DNA from: Helicobacter sp.
GTDB lineage: Bacteria; Campylobacterota; Campylobacteria; Campylobacterales; Helicobacteraceae
Assembly (NCBI GenBank): GCA_022766795.1
Contig: JALEPE010000051.1
Span: 1 to 21,319, forward strand
Direction of reading: 5' to 3'
Length of the DNA stretch: 21,319 bases
The notes under the pieces are model-generated. The model did no database searches. It saw only the letters and a program-made list of their open reading frames with translations, and had not been told where the DNA came from. This document shows positions 15,004-21,319 of this stretch, one piece after another (position 1 is the first letter of the stretch; every line of letters starts with the position of its first letter). Made by a program: the position numbers and the translations under genes.

Positions 15004-16164
15004 ATGCAAAAAGAGTTTCTTTTCACTTCTGAATCTGTAACCGAAGGACACCCAGATAAAATGGCAGACCAAATCAGCGATGCGATTTTAGACTATATTA
15101 TAGAGCGCGATACAAAGGCGCGTGTAGCTTGTGAAACCTTGCTTTCTAATGGTTATTGCGTGATTGCAGGAGAACTAAAAACAACAGCTTATGCGCCAAT
15201 GCAAGATATTGCTAGACGCGTAGTGCGTGAGATTGGCTATATTGACGCGCGTTATGGGTTTGATTATCATAGCGCAGGCGTGTTAAATGGCGTAGGCGAA
15301 CAAAGCCCAGATATTAACCAAGGCGTAGATAGAGAGGACGGCGAGATTGGAGCGGGCGACCAAGGGTTAATGTTTGGTTATGCTTGTCGCGAAACTGATG
15401 TGTTAATGCCACTACCCATTCACTTATCCCACAGAATCACAGAGGGCTTAGCAAAAGCTAGAAAAGATGGCACTTTGCCTTTCTTGCGTCCCGATGGCAA
15501 ATCCCAAGTAACGATAAAATACGCTAATGGTGTGCCTGTGGGCATTGATACGATTGTTGTTTCTACGCAACACAGCCCAGAAACTTCCCAAGAAACATTA
15601 AGAAGCGCGGTGATTGAGGAAGTGGTTAAGAAAGTTTTGCCCAAAGAATTTGCAAACGATAATATCCGCTATTTCGTGAATCCTACGGGCAAATTCGTCA
15701 TCGGCGGACCGCAAGGCGATGCGGGACTAACCGGGCGTAAAATCATCGTGGATACTTATGGTGGAAGTTGTCCGCACGGAGGGGGTGCATTTAGCGGAAA
15801 AGACCCAAGCAAAGTGGATAGAAGCGGGGCGTATGCAATGCGTTATGTCGCTAAGAATCTTGTAGCAAGTGGAATCTGCGATAAGGCTACGATTCAAATT
15901 GCGTATGCAATCGGCGTGGTAGAACCCGTATCTATTCTTGTTAATACGCACGGCACAGGCAAGTTTGAGGATTCCAAGATTGAGGAATGCGTGAAGCAAG
16001 TATTTCGCCTCACTCCGCGCGGAATCATAGAATCCCTAGACTTATTGCGTCCAATCTATCAGAAAACCGCGAGTTATGGACATTTCGGGCGCGAATTGCC
16101 AGAATTTACTTGGGAGAAAACAGATAAAGTAGAGGCGATTAAGGATTATTTCAATCTAAAATAA
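15004..16164 (+). CDS. metK: S-adenosylmethionine synthetase
   Basis: The cytoplasmic enzyme that makes S-adenosylmethionine from methionine and ATP. All main motifs are present: ESVTEGHPDKMADQISDAIL at the N terminus, GAGDQGLMFGYA (ATP/methionine site), NPTGKFVIGGPQGDAGLTGR and the phosphate loop GGGAFSGKDPSKVDRSGAY. The length of 386 residues is normal. AAGGTGAATTT precedes the ATG. It is monocistronic: a perfect eleven-pair hairpin follows shortly after the stop. No SAM riboswitch is recognisable in the leader. Confidence 0.97.
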   Translation: MQKEFLFTSESVTEGHPDKMADQISDAILDYIIERDTKARVACETLLSNGYCVIAGELKTTAYAPMQDIARRVVREIGYIDARYGFDYHSAGVLNGVGEQSPDINQGVDREDGEIGAGDQGLMFGYACRETDVLMPLPIHLSHRITEGLAKARKDGTLPFLRPDGKSQVTIKYANGVPVGIDTIVVSTQHSPETSQETLRSAVIEEVVKKVLPKEFANDNIRYFVNPTGKFVIGGPQGDAGLTGRKIIVDTYGGSCPHGGGAFSGKDPSKVDRSGAYAMRYVAKNLVASGICDKATIQIAYAIGVVEPVSILVNTHGTGKFEDSKIEECVKQVFRLTPRGIIESLDLLRPIYQKTASYGHFGRELPEFTWEKTDKVEAIKDYFNLK

Positions 16165-16177
16165 ATGCTTAACTTAG

Positions 16178-16203
16178 AAAGTAGAATCTTAGGATTCTAC
16201 TTT
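16178..16203 (+). terminator. hairpin after metK
   Basis: AAAGTAGAATC (16178-16188) and GATTCTACTTT (16193-16203) form a perfect eleven-pair stem with loop TTAG, 13 bases after the stop. The T-run after it is short (TTT is part of the stem), so termination strength is uncertain. Confidence 0.6.
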
Positions 16204-16406
16204 AGTATTTACTTCTGCTTCAAAACCTGCAATACAAAAACTTTACAAATATTACAAACATTTGATTGACAGCTTGCTGCTTTTTTGAAACTTGATTTTT
16301 CTATTTGGATTCTTGTCTTCAGGAAATAATAATTAAGAGAAAAATAAGGGGGGTATTATTTTGCTTATATTTTGATGAATCTAAAAATTATTTAAGGAAA
16401 AGAATA

Positions 16407-17152
16407 ATGAAAAATACAAGTAAAACCAAACAGATTTTTTGTAAGTTTAGGGCGTTAGATTGCGCTAATGTGCTAAGTCCCCATATTTGTGATATTTTAG
16501 AAAATAGTCGGCTTTATGCTCCAGATTTTACAGAGGTCAATGACGCAGATGGGGGCGATTCACATTTGTCGGAAGCCAAGATGAAATTGTTGAGGAAATA
16601 AGAAATACTAAAGAAAAGCTTAGGATTTGTTCATTTTCGCTTGATAAAGCATTAACGCCAAGTAACCTAGATTTAATGTGGGCGCATTATGAAAACTCCC
16701 ATTGCGGTATGAAAATTGATTTTACACTGGATTCAAGCTATCAAGAGAATCTTTTTTGAATGCATTATGATGCAAAACCGCTGGAATACTGCGAGGAAGA
16801 GACAAAAAGCTTTGCTAAAAAGATACTGATATACAAGAAAACTTGTTTTAGATATGAGCGCGAATATAGGACAATTTTAGAGAGTAGTGATGGAAAGTAT
16901 CTGCCCATTAGGATTTGTAGAATCACTTTAGGGAGGCGATTTGCCACAAAAACTAAAACAAATGAAGCGACAGAAAATGGCGATTTTGACGCAAATGACG
17001 CAAGCGTAAAGATTGCTAGGAAGTTTGCACAAAAAATACGAAAAAGTGGCGGATACAAGGAATTGCCAGAGTTTTGTGCCTACAAGTCAAAATATTCTAA
17101 AAAAACACAAAAGATTCCACCCAATGTATTGGAGGTGGAATCATACTTTTAA
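16407..17152 (+). pseudogene. DUF2971-family protein, broken by a frameshift and a stop
   Basis: The first part (from ATG 16407, with TTAAGGA upstream) reads FRALDCANVLSPHICDILEN and EVNDADGG, then stops at 16601. The continuation is in another frame from about 16556: RFTFVGSQDEIVEE, then ICSFSLDK, LMWAHYENSHCGMKIDF. One extra G in the G5 run 16551-16555 would join them. That frame has a TGA at 16757 but resumes at once, with FRYEREYRTILES and IRICRITLG, ending at 17152. The order of RFTF/SFS/WAHY…H.G/YE.EYR is the DUF2971 pattern; restored length is about 248 residues. The function of DUF2971 is unclear, though I recall members near defence genes. Sequencing error could explain the G5 shift, less easily the TGA. 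Confidence 0.75.
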
Positions 17153-17162
17153 AGGAGAACAA

Positions 17163-17365
17163 GTGAGAAAGGTAATTTTAGCTGCTACGATGGTTGCAAT
17201 ATGTGTGAATGTGGGGAATGCGTATTATAATTGCGCCAACACAGTAAATACGAAGGGGGGATGTGCGGGATTCTTAGAGAAGCCTACGAAAGCGCACTAG
17301 AACAATGCGAATATAGTGGAAAAACCGCAGATTGTAATAGAGCTATGGCAGCACAGGCAATATGA
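17163..17365 (+). pseudogene. small exported cysteine-containing protein, frameshifted at a G6 run
   Basis: A GTG start at 17163 with AAGGAG just upstream lies ten bases after the DUF2971 stop, so the two genes look coupled. The first 20 residues are a good signal peptide (RKVILAATMVAICVNVGNA). As sequenced the product ends at 17300 after 45 residues. With one more G in the run 17255-17260, the frame continues through MCGILREAYESALEQCEYSG and TADCNRAMAAQ to a stop at 17365, giving about 67 residues with four cysteines. A further frame (17358-17402, YDLCMRKCSRYLQ) adds two more cysteines and may be the original end. No family is recognised. It is either a decayed gene or affected by base-calling errors in G runs. 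Confidence 0.5.
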
Positions 17366-17402
17366 TTTATGTATGAGAAAATGTAGCCGCTATTTGCAGT
17401 GA

Positions 17403-17678
17403 AGCCTTTAGCTAAGGCAATCTAAACACAAAATTTCGCCGTTGGGATTTCACTTCTGCCATCATTGCAAAAGGTGAAACGAGTGAAGCAATCCATAATG
17501 TTGTATAAAAAATATTGACTACTTCGTTATTTTATTGATAAGATTTTTAAAATGGACGACAGGGCAACAACCAATAGTTTAGGACAGCTAATAAGATTCT
17601 TTGTAAAATTTGTTTAAGTAAATAAATTGTAGGATTTAAATTTGCAAGAATATAAATTAATCTTAAAAAGGAGAGACT
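17403..17678. other. gene-free spacer before the EF-hand gene
   Basis: The stretch holds one palindromic repeat (17462-17499) and a possible promoter: TTGACT at 17516-17521 with AAGAT-type sequence about 18 bases later. I see no RNA gene or credible coding frame. A 21-codon frame starting ATGGACGAC near 17552 has no ribosome site. Confidence 0.4.
17462..17499 (+). repeat. palindromic repeat element, copy 5
   Basis: It begins TCATTGCA and ends GCAATCCATAAT, with ATTGC/GCAAT outer arms as in the copies at 111-410. After the end it continues ATGTTGTAT, a tail shared with copy 6 (ATGTTGCAT). Confidence 0.6.
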
Positions 17679-18671
17679 ATGATGCGAATGACCTCTATTG
17701 GTGGCGTGGATAATATCGTTTCAAAGAAAACCTATCTTTCCGCTAATGTGCGTGCAGAATCCTCTTTGCAAAGGGAGGCGGAGCAGGATTTGCTTGCACC
17801 ACAAGCTATTAAAGAATCCATAAAAGCGAAGTTGGTAGGGCAGGATTCTAACTACAAACTCGTGCTTTTTGATGATGCCACAAGTGGAGAGAGGGTGAGT
17901 GCGCTCCTCTCTAAAGAGAATTTAGAAAGATTGCAAGAAAAGTTTCATAAAAAAGACTTTTACGCAAGAGACGATGGGTTAATGCGCCTAAGCGGTAAGG
18001 CGGAAGCGTATGTGAGTGGTTGGTATGCGCAGATTGTCGCTGGAGAGGTGGGAGCGCAAAAGGCGGATTTGGATAGAGATGGCAAGTTTTCTGATAAAGA
18101 GAGAGGGCTAATCCAAGACGGCTATACATTTAAATTGGCAGAAAAGGGCATTTTCAACAATGGTATGGCTGTGTATTCAGTCGCCACAAATACAAAGGCA
18201 GACGATACAAAAGTGCGCACCATAGAGGATTTGCTAGATAATTTCATCACTCAAGATAAAAATTTAGATGGTAAAATCAGTGTGCAGGAGCATATTGAAG
18301 TAACGCGTGGTAATTTAGTGCAGACACTGAAAGGCATTTTAAAATCTGAGGAAAATACTCTTGCTAAAATGGTAGAAAAGTCAATGGAAGCAACAAGCGT
18401 CAAAGAACCAAAGAGTAAAGAGGAGCTAGATGTGGCTGCAATGGAGGAGGCAATGAGGCTTCTAGCAAAAATCAAGCAAAGCGGTAATCTAAATACCCTC
18501 TCTGCGGAGGAACAAGCGTTGGTGCAGCAGTATTTTGCGGGAGAAGTGGAGCTAATCAAACAACAAAGTAACGATGCAGATGTGATTAACGGGCATTTGA
18601 CAAATAAAATCAATGATTTTGTGGAGCAAATGCGTTCCAATGAAAGCTTGATTCTAAGCGTCAAGGCATAA
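17679..18671 (+). CDS. EF-hand calcium-binding protein of unknown function
   Basis: A 330-residue soluble protein without signal peptide or membrane segment. Two canonical twelve-residue EF-hand loops are present: DLDRDGKFSDKE at 130-141 and DKNLDGKISVQE at 193-204, each with the acidic/asparagine ligands at 1, 3 and 5, glycine at 6 and glutamate at 12. The two loops are about 60 residues apart, so they are not a tight classical pair. The C-terminal third (about 215-330) is helical and rich in charged residues. The ATG at 17679 (a second at 17682) follows AAGGAGAG at good spacing. It stands alone between two palindromic repeats, downstream of the decayed genes. Calcium binding is well supported by the loops; the role (signalling, buffering, a secreted effector) is unknown. 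Confidence 0.85.
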   Translation: MMRMTSIGGVDNIVSKKTYLSANVRAESSLQREAEQDLLAPQAIKESIKAKLVGQDSNYKLVLFDDATSGERVSALLSKENLERLQEKFHKKDFYARDDGLMRLSGKAEAYVSGWYAQIVAGEVGAQKADLDRDGKFSDKERGLIQDGYTFKLAEKGIFNNGMAVYSVATNTKADDTKVRTIEDLLDNFITQDKNLDGKISVQEHIEVTRGNLVQTLKGILKSEENTLAKMVEKSMEATSVKEPKSKEELDVAAMEEAMRLLAKIKQSGNLNTLSAEEQALVQQYFAGEVELIKQQSNDADVINGHLTNKINDFVEQMRSNESLILSVKA

Positions 18672-18692
18672 CCGCTATCGTCCTTGCGTCTC

Positions 18693-18757
18693 CGTCATTG
18701 CGAGGAATGAAAGGATAAAACAATCTATAATGTTGCATATAAAAAGACTCGCAATGG
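18693..18757. repeat. palindromic repeat element, copy 6 (extended)
   Basis: It starts CGTCATTGCGAG, has CAATCTATAAT in the middle, and ends CTCGCAATG (18749-18757), which is the exact reverse complement of CATTGCGAG (18696-18704). It may be one copy followed by part of an inverted second copy. Confidence 0.65.
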
Positions 18758-18780
18758 AGTTTTAAAAGCGATTCCAAATT

Positions 18781-18814
18781 ATAAATTATTACGGGCTACG
18801 TCTTTGCAATGACG
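18781..18814 (-). repeat. palindromic repeat element, copy 7
   Basis: Inverted orientation: ATAAATTATTACGGGCTACG then TCTTTGCAATGACG. The ATG within GCAATGACG is in frame with queH, which creates a spurious upstream start. Confidence 0.6.
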
Positions 18815-18862
18815 CAGACTATGGAATCGCGAAAAACTATACGAATTACAGAAAGGATTGCA

Positions 18863-19981
18863 ATGTCTAAAACTCCAAATTTTATAAACTCCAACACCAC
18901 TTTAGTGCATATTTGTTGCAGTGTGGATAGCCACCATTTTTTATTACAACTGCAAGAAGCTTATCCCCAAAAAAAATTTTGCGGTTTTTTTTATAATCCT
19001 AATATCCACCCTTTTGAGGAATACCAAATGCGCCTTTACGATGTGCAACGCAGTTGTGAAAAGCTCGGGATTCCACTTATTGTAGGAGAATATGATTTAC
19101 TAGATTGGCTTACAGGCGCGAAAGGATTAGAGGATAAACCTGAAAAAGGCGAGCGGTGCAGCTTTTGCTTTGACTTTCGGCTAGAGAGAAGCGCACAAGT
19201 CGCACTAGATACGCATTGCGTAGAATTTACTACAACACTTCTAGCAAGCCCAATGAAATCCCAAAAAGATCTTTTTGCGCAGGGGGAAGCTATTGCTAAA
19301 AAATATAATCTCCCCTTCCTCCCCATTGATGTGCGGGGTAATGGTGGAACACAACTTCAAAATATCCGCGCTAAAGAAGCTAAACTCTACCGACAAAATT
19401 ATTGTGGCTGTCTCTACGCTCTACAAATGCAACGCGAGAAATCCCATAAAAATCCTTTGGAGTTATTCTCCACTCTTAATCTCCCCAAAGAAGCGCGGAA
19501 TCTCCCGGCATTACGTCTTAAAAATTTCCAAACACGCACGCAATTAGAAAACACTAAGAAGCCTTATCGCATTATCAAACGCAAAGTGCAACAATATCGG
19601 CTTTTAAAAGGTTTGCTGAAGGTTAGCGATTCTGTGATTCCAAGCTTTATTTGCAATTATTCCTTTCTTGCTAAGCCTACAAGAGCTAAGGTAGAATTTT
19701 GGCAAAATGGAATCGGATATGCTAATAAAGAGGGAATCTTATTGCTAGAATTTAGCGCATTTAGAGACACACTAGGGGTAGCAGACTTCAAAAGCCTCTT
19801 AAAAGAGGGTTTAAGCGAATCCGTGCAGCTTGCTTTGCGCCATAAACTCTACCCCAATGGATTTTTTACCTCCCCCATTGTCATTGTGGAATCCCATTTT
19901 GATAAGGAATTTACCCTAGAGATTGCCTATATCCTACAAGAGGAAATTTTAGAAGATTTTATCCCTACATCCAATCAATAA
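18863..19981 (+). CDS. queH: epoxyqueuosine reductase QueH, with C-terminal extension
   Basis: Performs the last step of queuosine synthesis in tRNA, reducing epoxyqueuosine, as the non-homologous replacement of QueG. The metal and cluster cysteines of the family (DUF208) are present: C18-C19 in HICCS, C99 and C102 in CSFC, and C181 and C183 in YCGC. FFYNPNIHP and RGNGGTQLQN are also typical. The QueH domain covers about the first 200 residues. A further ~170 residues (from LELFSTLNLPKE on) form an extension that many QueH proteins lack; its job is unknown. I start at the ATG at 18863 (372 residues) with GAAAGGA upstream; an in-frame ATG at 18809 belongs to a repeat. The end overlaps radA on the other strand by 17 bases. 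Confidence 0.9.
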   Translation: MSKTPNFINSNTTLVHICCSVDSHHFLLQLQEAYPQKKFCGFFYNPNIHPFEEYQMRLYDVQRSCEKLGIPLIVGEYDLLDWLTGAKGLEDKPEKGERCSFCFDFRLERSAQVALDTHCVEFTTTLLASPMKSQKDLFAQGEAIAKKYNLPFLPIDVRGNGGTQLQNIRAKEAKLYRQNYCGCLYALQMQREKSHKNPLELFSTLNLPKEARNLPALRLKNFQTRTQLENTKKPYRIIKRKVQQYRLLKGLLKVSDSVIPSFICNYSFLAKPTRAKVEFWQNGIGYANKEGILLLEFSAFRDTLGVADFKSLLKEGLSESVQLALRHKLYPNGFFTSPIVIVESHFDKEFTLEIAYILQEEILEDFIPTSNQ

Positions 19982-21311
19982 TTTTTGTAACTTCCTGCAC
20001 CACATAACATTTGATCGCAAGATTTTGCTTGAGTTTCTTGGGTAAAATCGCGTGTGTGATTCCAAGTGATATTGCCTCTTTTAAACGTTGTTCCGTATTG
20101 GGAACATCACGAATATCGCCAACAAGGCTTACTTCCCCGATGAATACGCTTGTATTTGCAAGCGCACGATTCCGAAAGCTTGATAGAATCGCCGCTACAA
20201 TTGCTAAATCTGCCGCAGTCTCTACAATTTTAATCCCTCCTGTAATATTAATAAATACATCATAGCGATTGAGTGGAATCTCCAATTTACGTTCTAAAAG
20301 AGCTAAAATCATATTTAAACGATTAGAATCAAAGCCTGTACAAGCGCGCTTTGGCGCACCATAAGCACAATCACTTACCAATGCCTGCACCTCAAGCACT
20401 AAAGCACGCGAACCCTCCATTACGACACTAAGCGCACTCCCGGGACTTGAAGTCTTGTGTGAGAAAAAAATCTTTGAAGCCTCTTTTGCTCCCACTAAAC
20501 CTGTGCTTTGCATCTCAAAGATACCAATCTCACTTGTATTCCCAAAGCGATTCTTAAAACCACGCAAAAAGCGCAACTCACGGCTGGAATCCCCTTCAAA
20601 ATATAGCACACAATCCACCATATGTTCTAAGATTCTAGGTCCAGCAATCGCGCCATCTTTTGTGATATGCCCGATAATAAACACACAAATTCCAAATTCT
20701 TTAGCAAGACGCATTAACTCAAAAGTAACTTCACGCACTTGCGAGACACTCCCCGGGCTAGAGCCAACACTCTCACTATAAAGCGTTTGGATACTATCAA
20801 TCACGACTAGGCTATAATAATGTTCCTTGCTTTTAATCGCAGATAAAATTTCTTCAAGTTTAATAGCATTGAGTAAATATAGATTTTCATCTAGTGCGTT
20901 GAGGCGCTCCGCCCTTAACTTAATCTGTGAGGCACTTTCCTCCCCGCTGACATAAAGAATCTCTCTGCCACCTTTTGCTAGATTGCTTGCAATCTTTAAT
21001 AATAATGTGGATTTGCCAACACCCGGACTTCCGCCCACTAAATACATTCCACCTAGCACGATTCCACCACCTAGCACGATGTCTAGCTCACTTTCTCCCG
21101 AGCTAAAACGCACAAACTCCTCTCTCTCCACCTCTGTAATGCGCGCAACCTTCACGCCTTGAGATTCCAATCCCCTAAAAGCTTCAACTTGCTCCTCTTT
21201 AAGCTCTAAAAAACTTTCCCAAGCCCCACAATTTGAGCATTTACCAAGCCATTTAGAACTTTGGAATCCGCAATGCTGACATTCAAAAATTTGTGTTTTT
21301 TTCTTTGCCAT
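19965..21311 (-). CDS. radA: DNA repair/recombination protein RadA
   Basis: A RecA-like ATPase (also called Sms) that helps process recombination intermediates and branch migration. From the N terminus: a zinc finger C11-x2-C14 … C25-x2-C28, Walker A GGSPGVGKST (93-102), Walker B in LVVIDSIQTL, the RadA-specific KNRFG motif in GFKNRFGNTSE, and a C-terminal Lon-protease-like domain (VFINITGGIKIVETAADLA). The length of 448 residues is usual. The ATG at 21311 lies eight bases from the window edge, so its ribosome site is only partly visible (AGAGAA). It converges on queH with a 17-base overlap, leaving no room for a separate terminator. Confidence 0.96.
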   Translation of the reverse strand: MAKKKTQIFECQHCGFQSSKWLGKCSNCGAWESFLELKEEQVEAFRGLESQGVKVARITEVEREEFVRFSSGESELDIVLGGGIVLGGMYLVGGSPGVGKSTLLLKIASNLAKGGREILYVSGEESASQIKLRAERLNALDENLYLLNAIKLEEILSAIKSKEHYYSLVVIDSIQTLYSESVGSSPGSVSQVREVTFELMRLAKEFGICVFIIGHITKDGAIAGPRILEHMVDCVLYFEGDSSRELRFLRGFKNRFGNTSEIGIFEMQSTGLVGAKEASKIFFSHKTSSPGSALSVVMEGSRALVLEVQALVSDCAYGAPKRACTGFDSNRLNMILALLERKLEIPLNRYDVFINITGGIKIVETAADLAIVAAILSSFRNRALANTSVFIGEVSLVGDIRDVPNTEQRLKEAISLGITHAILPKKLKQNLAIKCYVVQEVTKIIDWM

Positions 21312-21319
21312 ATTTCTCT

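Noticed and set aside
16757..16759. TGA read as selenocysteine in the DUF2971 gene
   Set aside because: The family has no catalytic cysteine at this place, no SECIS-like hairpin is evident, and the gene also has a frameshift; a nonsense mutation is simpler.
17552..17617. 21-codon frame starting ATGGACGAC
   Set aside because: No ribosome site, no hydrophobic or toxin-like character and no partner gene; too short to support.
18809..18862. Upstream start for queH at ATG 18809
   Set aside because: This ATG is part of a palindromic repeat and the encoded residues do not look like a protein start. The ATG at 18863 has GAAAGGA at proper distance.

Overview
The window is about 21.3 kb of AT-rich chromosomal DNA from a Campylobacterota (epsilonproteobacterial) genome, most likely an enterohepatic-type Helicobacter. 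The reasons are the gene order pyrD – M16 peptidase – dapA – short-chain reductase – pgsA (which I recall from H. pylori, with its first part also in Campylobacter), a Helicobacter-style long QueH, AT-rich promoters with TATAAT/TACAAT -10 boxes and weak -35 regions, and a long homopolymeric G tract inside a gene, a typical phase-variation device of this group. The species cannot be read from the sequence.

Layout. 1-539 is a non-coding, repeat-rich region. It holds at least four small palindromic elements with ATTGC/GCAAT ends, a nearly 100-nt imperfect inverted repeat and possibly the last codons of an upstream gene. 540-4183 carries a Na+/phosphate symporter with a PhoU-like tail, a 2-Cys peroxiredoxin and, on the minus strand, a SLAC1/TehA-type channel. 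4322-6340 is a chemoreceptor, divergent from the channel gene. 6454-12862 is a tight seven-gene operon: pyrD, a secreted M16 zinc peptidase, dapA, a FabL-like enoyl reductase, pgsA, the site-2 protease rseP and a YggS-type PLP protein. It joins pyrimidine, lysine/peptidoglycan, fatty-acid and phospholipid synthesis with envelope proteolysis. 12934-14305 is a putative SGNH-hydrolase gene split by a G11 tract; as sequenced it is OFF, and one G fewer restores a 456-residue protein. A small exported DUF5666-like protein (minus strand) and metK follow.

16165-18862 is the accessory part. It contains a broken DUF2971 gene (one frameshift at a G5 run and one in-frame TGA), a coupled small exported cysteine-containing protein also frameshifted at a G6 run, and an intact protein with two canonical EF-hand loops, with the same palindromic repeat family interspersed. 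The window closes with queH (tRNA queuosine synthesis) and radA (DNA recombination), convergent and overlapping by 17 bases.

I saw no rRNA, tRNA, CRISPR array, transposase or phage gene. The most notable items are the G11 switch in the SGNH gene, the palindromic repeat family whose inner stems differ in sequence but stay self-complementary, the FabL-like active site in an SDR usually given a generic name, and the decaying DUF2971/small-secreted-protein pair.
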